A DNA stretch of 64,000 nucleotides from Lutibacillus sp052034115. Lineage in GTDB: Bacteria > Actinomycetota > Actinomycetes > Actinomycetales > Dermatophilaceae. The stretch is from assembly GCA_052034115.1 (NCBI GenBank), contig JBPOIZ010000061.1, forward strand, positions 1 through 64,000, in the 5' to 3' direction. Under the pieces are notes generated by a model, which was given only the letters and a program-made list of their open reading frames with translations, was not told where the DNA came from and ran no database searches. The translations under genes were made by a program, and so were the position numbers. Below are positions 52,774-60,240 of the stretch, one piece after another (position 1 is the stretch's first letter; every line of letters starts with the position of its first letter).

Positions 52774-53397
52774 ATGGCCGAGAACCTCGAGCTGCGCGCC
52801 TACAGCTACATCGACCGGATGCAGCCGCAGTACGCCTCCTTCGTCGGCACAGTCACCCAAGGTGACCTCCCGACCGAGGGCATGGCGGCCCTGTATGTCG
52901 AGATGGCGCCGGGCAACCACGTCTTCCGGGTCGTGGACGTCGCGGTCAAGGCCACCGAGGCCCGCCCGGGGGCCCAGATCGTCGAGCGCCAGTACGGCAT
53001 GTTCGAACTGCACTCGCACAGTCAGGCCGAGGTGCTCCAGGCCGGCGAGGTGGTGCTCCAGGAGCTCGGGCTGCAGGTCACCGATCGGATCCGCCCGCAA
53101 ATCGCCTCGCTGCAGGTGATCACCAACGTCAGCCCCTACCAGTCGCAACTGCTCAACCGGTTCACCCGCGGCATGATGCTCGTCGCCGGACAGACCATGC
53201 TCGTCGTGGAGTGCACACCTGCGGCATACATCAACTACGCCGCCAACGAGGCCGAGAAGGCCGCCACGGTCAACCTCATGCACATCTCGTCGGTCGGGGT
53301 CTTCGGCCGACTCTGGATGGCCGGATCCGAGGCGGACATCATGACCGCCCGCGACGCGGTCGTCGCAGCGTTGGAGGGCATCGATGGCCGCAGTTGA
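52774..53397 (+). CDS. Second tandem-BMC-domain shell protein (not EutL)
   Basis: 207 residues, enough for two BMC domains. The first half has MAALYVEMAPGNHVFRVVDVAVKA and ERQYGMFELHSHSQAEVLQAGE; the second has MLVVECTPAAYINYAANEAEKAA and SVGVFGRLWMAGSEADIMTARDA, the diagnostic FGRL and NEAEKAA elements of a BMC domain. It differs throughout from EutL. AAGGAG precedes the ATG. Overlaps the next gene by 14 bases. Probably a trimeric facet tile. Confidence 0.82.
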   Translation: MAENLELRAYSYIDRMQPQYASFVGTVTQGDLPTEGMAALYVEMAPGNHVFRVVDVAVKATEARPGAQIVERQYGMFELHSHSQAEVLQAGEVVLQELGLQVTDRIRPQIASLQVITNVSPYQSQLLNRFTRGMMLVAGQTMLVVECTPAAYINYAANEAEKAATVNLMHISSVGVFGRLWMAGSEADIMTARDAVVAALEGIDGRS

Positions 53398-53713
53398 GCC
53401 CCCCCGGAGGCGGTTCGTGACCCGCCGCGACGTCGAGGATGCCCACCGCGGTGGGCAGGGCATCGTGCTCGGCCCTCGTGACGTCCTCACCGACGAGGCG
53501 GCCACCCGCGGGCGGGACCTCGGGGTCTCGGTCACCCGCACCGGCGCGGCCCCCGCGACCAGCCGGTATGGCGCGCCGCCGGCGGCGCAGCCACCGGCGA
53601 AGGACCGGCTCCGGGCCATCGTCAAGGCCGCCGTGGTCGCCGAGCTCGGCCGCGAGGACCCGCAGGTAGAAGCGGTCATCGACGCGGTTCTCGCCCGACG
53701 AGGGATCGGCTGA
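53384..53713 (+). CDS. Small microcompartment-operon protein with EutQ-like N-terminus and targeting-like C-terminal helix
   Basis: 109 residues; I cannot name it. Residues 10-45 (RFVTRRDVEDAHRGGQGIVL, RDVLTDEAATRGRDLGVSV) align with the N-terminal module of EutQ in this operon. A Pro/Ala linker follows, then helices RLRAIVKAAVVAELG and QVEAVIDAVLARRG, similar to the EutC and dehydrogenase targeting-like helices. No catalytic motif. A scaffold or adaptor role is inference. Coupled to the preceding shell gene. Confidence 0.7.
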   Translation: MAAVEPPRRRFVTRRDVEDAHRGGQGIVLGPRDVLTDEAATRGRDLGVSVTRTGAAPATSRYGAPPAAQPPAKDRLRAIVKAAVVAELGREDPQVEAVIDAVLARRGIG

Positions 53714-53781
53714 TCACCCGCTCGCAGCACGACGACCAGGTGGCCGCATGGGCGAACTTGGCCGCCCCACTTCCCCCGCCG

Positions 53782-53787
53782 TACCCT
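53782..53787 (+). promoter_or_regulatory. -10 box of rex
   Basis: TACCCT in the 140-base gap after the microcompartment operon, giving a leader of about 60 bases with GGAAGGAG. A CCACGTGG palindrome lies at 53807-53814. I saw no Rex operator (TTGTGA-N6-TCACAA type). Confidence 0.35.
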
Positions 53788-53853
53788 GGACCGGGCCGGA
53801 CGTGTCCCACGTGGTTGACGGCGTCCGGTCGAGGAAGGAGCCAGTGACTGTCC

Positions 53854-54537
53854 GTGTGCGCCCATTCGAGCGTGCGCCGAGGCATTCCTGACGCGACCGT
53901 GTCGCGGCTGCCTGGTTACCTTCGCGTCCTGGTGGCCTTCGCCGACCGTGGGATCCACAGCGTCTCGTCGGAGGAGTTGGCCGACGCGGCGCAGGTGCGG
54001 TCCACCCAGTTGCGCAAGGACCTCTCGCTGCTCGGCTCGGCCGGCGTGCGCGGGGTGGGCTACGACGTCGCGCAACTGCTCACCGAGATCTCGGCAGCCC
54101 TCGGGATGGCCACCGACCGGGGCGTGGTCATCGTCGGGATGGGCAACCTCGGCCGGGCCTTAGCCGCGTATGACGGCCTGCGCTCGGGGGGCTTCGCCGT
54201 TCGAGCCCTGGTCGACTCGGACCCGACTCTGGCAGGCAAGAAGATCGCCGGGATCGTGGTCACGCCGCTGAGCGGCCTCGGTGAGGTCGTCGCGGCGCGG
54301 GACATCCGGATCGGCGTCATCGCCACCCCCGCAGAAGGCGCCCAAGAGGTCTGCGACCGCCTGGTCGACGCCGGGATCGGCTCGATCCTCAGCTTTGCGG
54401 CTGCCACCTTGCGGGCACCGGCGAACGTCGACATCCGGCGCGTCGACCTGGCCACCGAACTGCATGTCCTGGCCTTCCGGTCACGTCATGAGCACCGCCC
54501 CGCTGCGGCCGAGGTCCTGCCCGCGGAGGTGTGCTGA
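53854..54537 (+). CDS. rex: Redox-sensing repressor Rex
   Basis: Senses NADH/NAD ratio and represses fermentation and respiratory genes. 227 residues: an N-terminal winged helix (SSEELADAAQVRSTQLRKDLSLLG) and a Rossmann domain with VVIVGMGNLGRALA and GVIATPAEGAQEVCDRLV. It usually begins the rex-hemA-hemC-hemD block. Being beside an NADH-producing microcompartment operon makes joint regulation conceivable, with no visible site to support it. Confidence 0.93.
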   Translation: MCAHSSVRRGIPDATVSRLPGYLRVLVAFADRGIHSVSSEELADAAQVRSTQLRKDLSLLGSAGVRGVGYDVAQLLTEISAALGMATDRGVVIVGMGNLGRALAAYDGLRSGGFAVRALVDSDPTLAGKKIAGIVVTPLSGLGEVVAARDIRIGVIATPAEGAQEVCDRLVDAGIGSILSFAAATLRAPANVDIRRVDLATELHVLAFRSRHEHRPAAAEVLPAEVC

Positions 54538-54538
54538 C

Positions 54539-56173
54539 GTGCCCACCACCGCGCTTCGCCCCAGCCGCCAGTCGGTTGGCCCGGTCGTGTTCGTCGGGGC
54601 CGGTCCGGGGGACCCGGGGCTGTTGACCCGCCGGGGCGCCGAGTTGCTCGCTCGCGCGGCCGTCGTCGTCGCTGATGACATGGCCCTGCTCGGGGACATC
54701 GTCGACCTCACCTCGCCGACGGCCCGGCTGGTCGACCTGGCGCACGGGTCGGCTGAGGACGGCGACGAGGTGACCACGGCGGGGCGGGCCAAGCGGTTGG
54801 TCCAGCTCGCCGGTGCCGTCCGTCCCGGCCAGGTGCTCGTCCGGCTGGTCGACGGGGATCCGTCCTTCTTCGGCGGTTTCGCCGAGGAGGCCAGCGCGTT
54901 GGCCCACGCGGGGATCGGCTTCGACGTCGTCCCTGGCGTCACCGCCGTGTCGGCCGTCCCCGCCTATGCCGGGGTGCCGCTCGTGTCGACGCATCCCGGC
55001 TCGCCCAGCCACGGCGTCTATGTCGTGAGCATCACCGGATCGCACTCTCCCGACTGGCGCCCCAGCCTGGTCGAGGAGGTCACCACCGTCGTCCTGGGCA
55101 TTCCCGAGCGTTTGGGTGCGGCATTGGGGGAGCTGCTCGACGCCGGCAAGGACCCCAGCACCCCGGTCGGGCTGACCCAGGACGGGACGACGGGACGGCA
55201 GTCGACGACAGTGACCACGCTCGGCGCCGCCCAGAGTGTCTTTGCCTCGACGCACGCGCCGATCTTCCCGACGCTGGCCGTCATCGGGCCCACCGTCGCG
55301 CTGCGCGAGCGGCTGTCCTGGTTCGAGACCCGGCCGATGCATGGGTGGCGGGTGCTCGTGCCGCAGACCAAGGATCACCCGCCGGAGCTCGTCGCGCGGC
55401 TGAGCGACTACGGTGCCGAGTCCACGGTGGTCCGCACCATCGGCATCGAGCCCCCGCGCACCCCTCACGCGATGGATCGGGCCGTCACTGGGCTGGTCAC
55501 CGGCCGTTACGAATGGGTCGGCTTCACCTCGGCCCACGCGGTCCGGGCGGTGCGCGAGCGGCTCGCGTGCGTCGGTCTCGATGCCCGCGCCCTGGCCGGG
55601 CTGAAGGTCGCGGCCGCCGGTCCGGAGGTCGTCGCCGCCCTGCATTCCTGGGGCATCGAGCCGGATCTGGTCGGCACCAGTGAGGGCGGCGCGGTCGGTC
55701 TGCTCGACGCCTGGCCCGACTACGACGACGTCCTCGACCCGATCAACCGGGTGTTCCTCCCGCGAGCCGACATCGCCACGGACACCCTTGCCGCTGGACT
55801 GCTCGAGCTCGGCTGGGAGGTCGACGACGTCACGGCATACCGGACCGTCCGGGCGGCCCCACCGCCGGCTCCGGTCCGTGAGGCCATCAAGGGCGGCGAC
55901 TTCGACGCCGTGGTCTTCGCCTCCAGCTCGACGGTGCGCAACCTCGTCGGCATCGCCGGGAAGCCGCCCGCGAGCACCATCGTCGCGTGCATCGGGCCGC
56001 GCACCGCGCAGACCGCCGAGGAGCTCGGGCTCCGGGTCGACGTCATCCCCACCGAGGCGACGCCGTCGGCCCTGGTCGATGCGCTCGCGGCACATGCCGC
56101 GGACCTCGTCGAGCGGGCCGGCCGTGAGGCGCGCCCCAGCCTGGTCCGAGCCGCGCGGCGCCGGTCGACGTGA
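54539..56173 (+). CDS. Fused uroporphyrinogen-III C-methyltransferase / synthase
   Basis: 544 residues. Residues 15-265 are CobA-like (VVFVGAGPGDPGLLTRRGAELL, VRLVDGDPSFFGGFAEEA, VVPGVTAVSAVPAYAGVPL), divergent in the usual second motif. From about residue 265 it is HemD (VLVPQTKDHPPELVARLSDYGA, WVGFTSAHAVRAVRERL, VFASSSTVRNLVG). Makes uroporphyrinogen III and perhaps precorrin-2. GTG start 1 base after rex. hemA and hemC, normally between these genes, are missing. Confidence 0.9.
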   Translation: MPTTALRPSRQSVGPVVFVGAGPGDPGLLTRRGAELLARAAVVVADDMALLGDIVDLTSPTARLVDLAHGSAEDGDEVTTAGRAKRLVQLAGAVRPGQVLVRLVDGDPSFFGGFAEEASALAHAGIGFDVVPGVTAVSAVPAYAGVPLVSTHPGSPSHGVYVVSITGSHSPDWRPSLVEEVTTVVLGIPERLGAALGELLDAGKDPSTPVGLTQDGTTGRQSTTVTTLGAAQSVFASTHAPIFPTLAVIGPTVALRERLSWFETRPMHGWRVLVPQTKDHPPELVARLSDYGAESTVVRTIGIEPPRTPHAMDRAVTGLVTGRYEWVGFTSAHAVRAVRERLACVGLDARALAGLKVAAAGPEVVAALHSWGIEPDLVGTSEGGAVGLLDAWPDYDDVLDPINRVFLPRADIATDTLAAGLLELGWEVDDVTAYRTVRAAPPPAPVREAIKGGDFDAVVFASSSTVRNLVGIAGKPPASTIVACIGPRTAQTAEELGLRVDVIPTEATPSALVDALAAHAADLVERAGREARPSLVRAARRRST

Positions 56174-56236
56174 CCGGCGGGTGACCGGGCACGTCATACA
56201 GTGAGGCACACCAGGGACCGGGGAGGAGGTCAGCGC

Positions 56237-56707
56237 ATGGACACCACGAGCGACGTCCGCTGGCTGGATGCCGAGGAACAGCACGCCTGGCGGGCCTATC
56301 TGCTCGGCGTGCGTCGTCTGGAGCGAGCCCTCGACCGAGACCTCCGCCGCTACGGCACGCAGCTCAGCGAGTACGAGATCATCTCGATGCTGTCCGAGCA
56401 GCCCGGGGCGTCGATGCGGATGTCCGCGCTGGCCGATCTCGTCGTGCAGTCCCGCAGCCGGCTGACCCACACCGCGGCGCGGTTGGAAGAGCGCGGCTGG
56501 GTCACCCGGTCGCCCGCCGACGAAGACCGCCGCGGCGTCAACCTGGCGCTCACCGAGACCGGGGCCCGGTTCGTCGCCGAGCTGGCACCCCACCACGTCG
56601 AGAGTGTGCGTCAGCACCTGGGCGACGTGCTCGGCCGCGACGACCTGCTCGCCCTCGGCCGGCTCATGGACCGGGTCAGCGATCACCTCGGCGAGGACGA
56701 ACGGTGA
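56237..56707 (+). CDS. MarR-family transcriptional regulator
   Basis: 156 residues. Winged HTH: LSEYEIISMLSEQPGASMRMSALADLVVQSRSRLTHTAARLEERGWVTRSPADEDRRG, with the wing motif DEDRRG typical of MarR. Effector unknown. GGAGGAGG precedes the ATG, and TACAGT near 56202 may be the -10. It occupies the place where hemB/hemL are expected, and overlaps the phosphatase gene by GTGA, so it leads the cytochrome c operon. Confidence 0.88.
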   Translation: MDTTSDVRWLDAEEQHAWRAYLLGVRRLERALDRDLRRYGTQLSEYEIISMLSEQPGASMRMSALADLVVQSRSRLTHTAARLEERGWVTRSPADEDRRGVNLALTETGARFVAELAPHHVESVRQHLGDVLGRDDLLALGRLMDRVSDHLGEDER

Positions 56708-57342
56708 CCGATCGCACCACCGTCCACCTGCTGCGCCACGGCGAGGTCCACAACCCCGACGGCATCCTCTATGGGCGACTGCCCGGGTTCCACCTGTCGG
56801 CGCTCGGGGTGCAGATGGCCCAGGTCGTGGCCGACCACCTCGCCGACGCCGATATCACTGCCGTCGTGTCCTCGCCCTTGGAGCGGGCCCAGGAGACCGC
56901 GGCGCCCATCGCGGCCCGGCATGGGCTGGTGATCTCGCTCGACGAGCGGGCCATCGAGGCCGCCAACGCGTTCGAAGGGCAGACCTTCGGTCGCGGCGAC
57001 GGCGCCTTGTGGCGGCCGCGGACGCTGCGCCTGCTGCGCAACCCGTTCCGCCCGTCGTGGGGCGAGCCGTTCGACGCCCTGGCGGCGCGGATGCTGCGGG
57101 CGGTCGAGGCGGCCCGGGACCTGGCCCGCGGACACGAGGTGGTCCTCGTGTCCCACCAAGCCCCCATCTGGACGGTGCGGCGATTCCTCGAGGGACAGTC
57201 CCTGTGGCATGACCCGCGTTCGCGCCAATGTGGTCTCGCCTCGCTGACGAGCGTCACGTATGACGGCACGGCCGTCGCGTCGGTGGCCTACTCCGAGCCG
57301 GCGGGGGAGCTGGCTGCGCGCGGCAAGGGGGTCGGCGCATGA
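56704..57342 (+). CDS. Histidine phosphatase family protein
   Basis: 212 residues. Phosphoglycerate-mutase-like fold with LLRHGEVHNPDG (catalytic His), SSPLERAQETA, and VVLVSHQAPIWTVRR (second His). Substrate unknown. Conserved partner of the system II cytochrome c genes in Actinobacteria. Overlaps both neighbours by 4 bases. Confidence 0.88.
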   Translation: MTDRTTVHLLRHGEVHNPDGILYGRLPGFHLSALGVQMAQVVADHLADADITAVVSSPLERAQETAAPIAARHGLVISLDERAIEAANAFEGQTFGRGDGALWRPRTLRLLRNPFRPSWGEPFDALAARMLRAVEAARDLARGHEVVLVSHQAPIWTVRRFLEGQSLWHDPRSRQCGLASLTSVTYDGTAVASVAYSEPAGELAARGKGVGA

Positions 57343-57941
57343 GACGCACGGCCCGCCATACCGGTGCCGTCCTGGCGGTGCTGACCGGTCTGGCGCTGGC
57401 GGCCTGCTCCGGCCCTGCGCCCGGGTCGATCGCCGATCAGGCTGCCTCTGGCGACCGGAAGGGCTACGTGTCAGGGGATGGCACCGTGACCCAGCTCGCC
57501 GTGGCCGACCGGGCGGCGCCGGTGGACCTGTCAGGCACGCTGCTCGACGGCTCGTCCTGGTCGGCTGCAGGCGAGCGCGGCCGGGTCGTCGTCCTCAACG
57601 TCTGGGGCTCCTGGTGCCCGCCGTGTGTCGAGGAGACCCCGACCCTGCAGAAGGTGTGGGACACGGCCGATCGCGCCAAGGCCCCGGTGCGGTTCGTGGG
57701 ACTCAACGTGCGCGACAGCGTTGCGTCTGCGACCGCCTTCCTCGAGGCCCAGAAGGTGACCTTCCCCTCCCTGCGGTATGACGACGGCGCCGCTGTGCTG
57801 GCCCTGCAGGGGAAGGCCTCCGCCATCCCGTCCACCCTGGTCCTCGACGGTCAGGGCCGGATCGCCGCCCGGGTGCTCGGCCCGGTGACCGAGACCGTTC
57901 TGCAGGGCCTGATCGATGACGCGGTCGCGGAGTTGACGTGA
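57339..57941 (+). CDS. ResA/TlpA-like thiol-disulfide lipoprotein
   Basis: 200 residues. Lipobox LALAACS near residue 23 anchors it outside the membrane. A thioredoxin domain holds WGSWCPPCVEE (CPPC) and the cis-Pro loop SAIPSTLVLD. It should reduce apocytochrome c cysteines using electrons from CcdA, the next gene (GTGA overlap). Confidence 0.92.
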   Translation: MRRTARHTGAVLAVLTGLALAACSGPAPGSIADQAASGDRKGYVSGDGTVTQLAVADRAAPVDLSGTLLDGSSWSAAGERGRVVVLNVWGSWCPPCVEETPTLQKVWDTADRAKAPVRFVGLNVRDSVASATAFLEAQKVTFPSLRYDDGAAVLALQGKASAIPSTLVLDGQGRIAARVLGPVTETVLQGLIDDAVAELT

Positions 57942-58690
57942 GCGTCGCCGCCCTGGACGGATCCACGGTCGCCGGCGGCGCCCTCCCTCTCGCCGCACTG
58001 ATTGCCGTGGCCGCGGGGTTCGTGTCGTTCGCCTCGCCGTGCGTGTTACCCCTCGTCCCGGGCTTCCTGGGTTACGTGACCGGGCTGAGCGAGCCGACGG
58101 CCGACCGGCGCCGCGTCGTCCTCGGAACCGCCCTGTTCGTGCTGGGGTTCACCGTCGTCTTCGTGGCCGGTATGGCGACGCTCGCCGCGGTCAGCCAGGC
58201 CTTGCTGGATCATCGAGCCACACTCATGCGGGGCGGCGGTGTCGTCGTCATCGCCTTGGCCCTGGTCTTTCTCGGCTGGGGCAGCCAGCTCCAGGTCAAG
58301 CCGCGCTGGCGCCCCGCCGCCGGCCTGGCGGGCGCGCCGTTGCTCGGCGCCGTGTTCGCCGTCGGGTGGTCCCCCTGCAGCGGCCCGACGCTCGCGGCGA
58401 TCAACGGCCTGATCGCCCCGTTGTCCGAGTCCTCCGGCACCGTGGGGCGCGGTGTCGTCCTGGCCATCTGCTACAGCCTCGGCCTCGGGGTGCCGTTCCT
58501 CCTCCTGGCGGCCGGGTTCGCCCGCGCTGGGCGCATGAACGCGTGGTTGCGGCGCCATCAACGCGGCGTGCAGCGGGCCGGGGGCATCCTGTTGCTCGCC
58601 GTGGGGGTGCTGCTGGTGACCGGCTGGTGGGACGCCATCGTCACCGCGCTACAGAACGGCCTCATCGGGCGCTTCGGGACGGTCTTGTGA
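57938..58690 (+). CDS. ccdA: Cytochrome c biogenesis protein CcdA
   Basis: 250 residues with six membrane segments. FASPCVLPLVPGFLGYVTGLS and VGWSPCSGPTLAAI carry the two redox Cys. Transfers electrons across the membrane to the ResA-like lipoprotein. Overlaps resB (TGATG). Confidence 0.93.
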   Translation: MSVAALDGSTVAGGALPLAALIAVAAGFVSFASPCVLPLVPGFLGYVTGLSEPTADRRRVVLGTALFVLGFTVVFVAGMATLAAVSQALLDHRATLMRGGGVVVIALALVFLGWGSQLQVKPRWRPAAGLAGAPLLGAVFAVGWSPCSGPTLAAINGLIAPLSESSGTVGRGVVLAICYSLGLGVPFLLLAAGFARAGRMNAWLRRHQRGVQRAGGILLLAVGVLLVTGWWDAIVTALQNGLIGRFGTVL

Positions 58691-60240
58691 TGACGCCGAC
58701 TCATGGGCTGCGTTGGGCCTGGCGGCTGCTGACGAGCATGCGCACCGCGCTGTTCCTCCTCATGCTCCTTGCCGTCGCCGCCGTGCCCGGCTCGATCTTC
58801 CCGCAACGGTCCATCGACGCGGGGCGGGTGGCCGACTATCTGGCGGCCAACCCCACCACCGGCCCGTGGCTCGACCGGCTCGGGTTCTTCGAGGTGTTCG
58901 CCTCGCCGTGGTTCTCGGCCATCTACCTACTGCTGATCGTCTCGCTCATCGGCTGCATCATCCCGCGCACCCGCCAGCATGTGGCCGCCTTGAGGCAGCC
59001 GCCGCCGAAGGCGCCGGCACGGCTCGATCGGCTGCCGTCATACGCGCACGGGCAGTGGGCCGACGATCGCACGCCCGAGCAGATCCTCGACGCGGCCGCG
59101 GCGATCCTCAAGCGGCGCGGGTTTCGGGTGACCCGGCACGACGCGGCCTCGGTCAGTGCCGAGAGCGGCTACCTCCGCGAGACCGGGAACCTGCTCTTCC
59201 ACATCGCCTTGTGCGGCATCGTCCTCGGCGTCGCCTTCGGGCACCTGTACGGCTGGCGCGGGGACGTCATCGTGCCCGTCGGATCCGGTTTCGCCTCCAC
59301 CGCCACGACCTACGACTCGTTCGCCCCGGGCGCGCTGGTCGACGCCGAGGCGCTGCCACCGTTCCGGCTCACCGTGGACCGGCTCGACGTCGCCTTCGAA
59401 GAGCAGGTGGCCAGCCAGCTCGGCGCCCCACGCAAGTTCGAGGCCACCGTCACCACGGTGGCTGCGCCGGGGGACGCCCCCGTCACCGAGCCGCTCAACC
59501 TCAACGCGCCGGTCACCGTCGACGGCGCCGACGTCTTCCTTCTCGGCAACGGCTACGCCCCGGTCATCACGGTCAAGGACGGGCGAGGTGCGGTCCGCTA
59601 CCAGGAGGCGACCCCGTTCCTGCCCCAGGACGGCTTCTACCGCTCGGTCGGCACCGTGAAGGTGACCGCCGCCGCGCCCCAGCAACTCGGGCTCTCCGGA
59701 CTGTTCCTGCCCACCGCGGACCCGCGCGACGAGGCGGGCCCGGTCTCGGTGTTCCCCGACCTGCGCAACCCGACGCTCGTGCTGGCGGTCTGGGAAGGCA
59801 CCCTCTTCCCCGGTGGTCGGCCGCAGTCGGTCTACACCTTGACGACGACGCAGATGACGCCGGTGCTCGGCGACACCGGCAAGCCACTGGTGTTGCGCCT
59901 CCAGCCGGGCCAGAGCGTGGCGCTGCCGGGTGGGCGCGGCACGGTCAGCTTCGACTCGGTGGTGCGCTGGGCCGGCCTGTCGGTGCGTCACGACCCCGGC
60001 AAGGGGGCCACCCTCGCCGCCGCCATCCTGACGATCCTGGCCCTGTTGGCCACCCTCCTCGTGCGCCGCCGGCGGGTCTTCGTCCGGGCAGGCGCAGCGC
60101 ATGGGCAGGGTTCGACCGACGCTGCCACACCGGTTACCGTGGTGGGAGTCGGTGGGCTGAGCAAAACCGCTGACGCCACGTTGGACGACCTCGTCGAGCA
60201 GGTGCGAGACGAGCTGACGAAACGGACGCCAACGACATGA
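58690..60240 (+). CDS. resB: Cytochrome c biogenesis protein ResB
   Basis: 516 residues. Three N-terminal membrane segments around RTALFLLMLLAVAAVPGSIFPQ and AIYLLLIVSLIGCIIPR, a large extracytoplasmic domain and a final TM near residue 450. Forms the heme-handling ligase with CcsB. Overlaps ccsB by ATGA. Confidence 0.93.
   Translation: MTPTHGLRWAWRLLTSMRTALFLLMLLAVAAVPGSIFPQRSIDAGRVADYLAANPTTGPWLDRLGFFEVFASPWFSAIYLLLIVSLIGCIIPRTRQHVAALRQPPPKAPARLDRLPSYAHGQWADDRTPEQILDAAAAILKRRGFRVTRHDAASVSAESGYLRETGNLLFHIALCGIVLGVAFGHLYGWRGDVIVPVGSGFASTATTYDSFAPGALVDAEALPPFRLTVDRLDVAFEEQVASQLGAPRKFEATVTTVAAPGDAPVTEPLNLNAPVTVDGADVFLLGNGYAPVITVKDGRGAVRYQEATPFLPQDGFYRSVGTVKVTAAAPQQLGLSGLFLPTADPRDEAGPVSVFPDLRNPTLVLAVWEGTLFPGGRPQSVYTLTTTQMTPVLGDTGKPLVLRLQPGQSVALPGGRGTVSFDSVVRWAGLSVRHDPGKGATLAAAILTILALLATLLVRRRRVFVRAGAAHGQGSTDAATPVTVVGVGGLSKTADATLDDLVEQVRDELTKRTPTT

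Noticed and set aside
53384..53713. Last operon gene as EutK or EutP
   Set aside because: No BMC domain (EutK) and no P-loop GTPase motif (EutP); only EutQ-like and helix segments.
53714..53853. Rex operator for autoregulation
   Set aside because: No TTGTGA-N6-TCACAA-like sequence in the gap; only a CCACGTGG palindrome.
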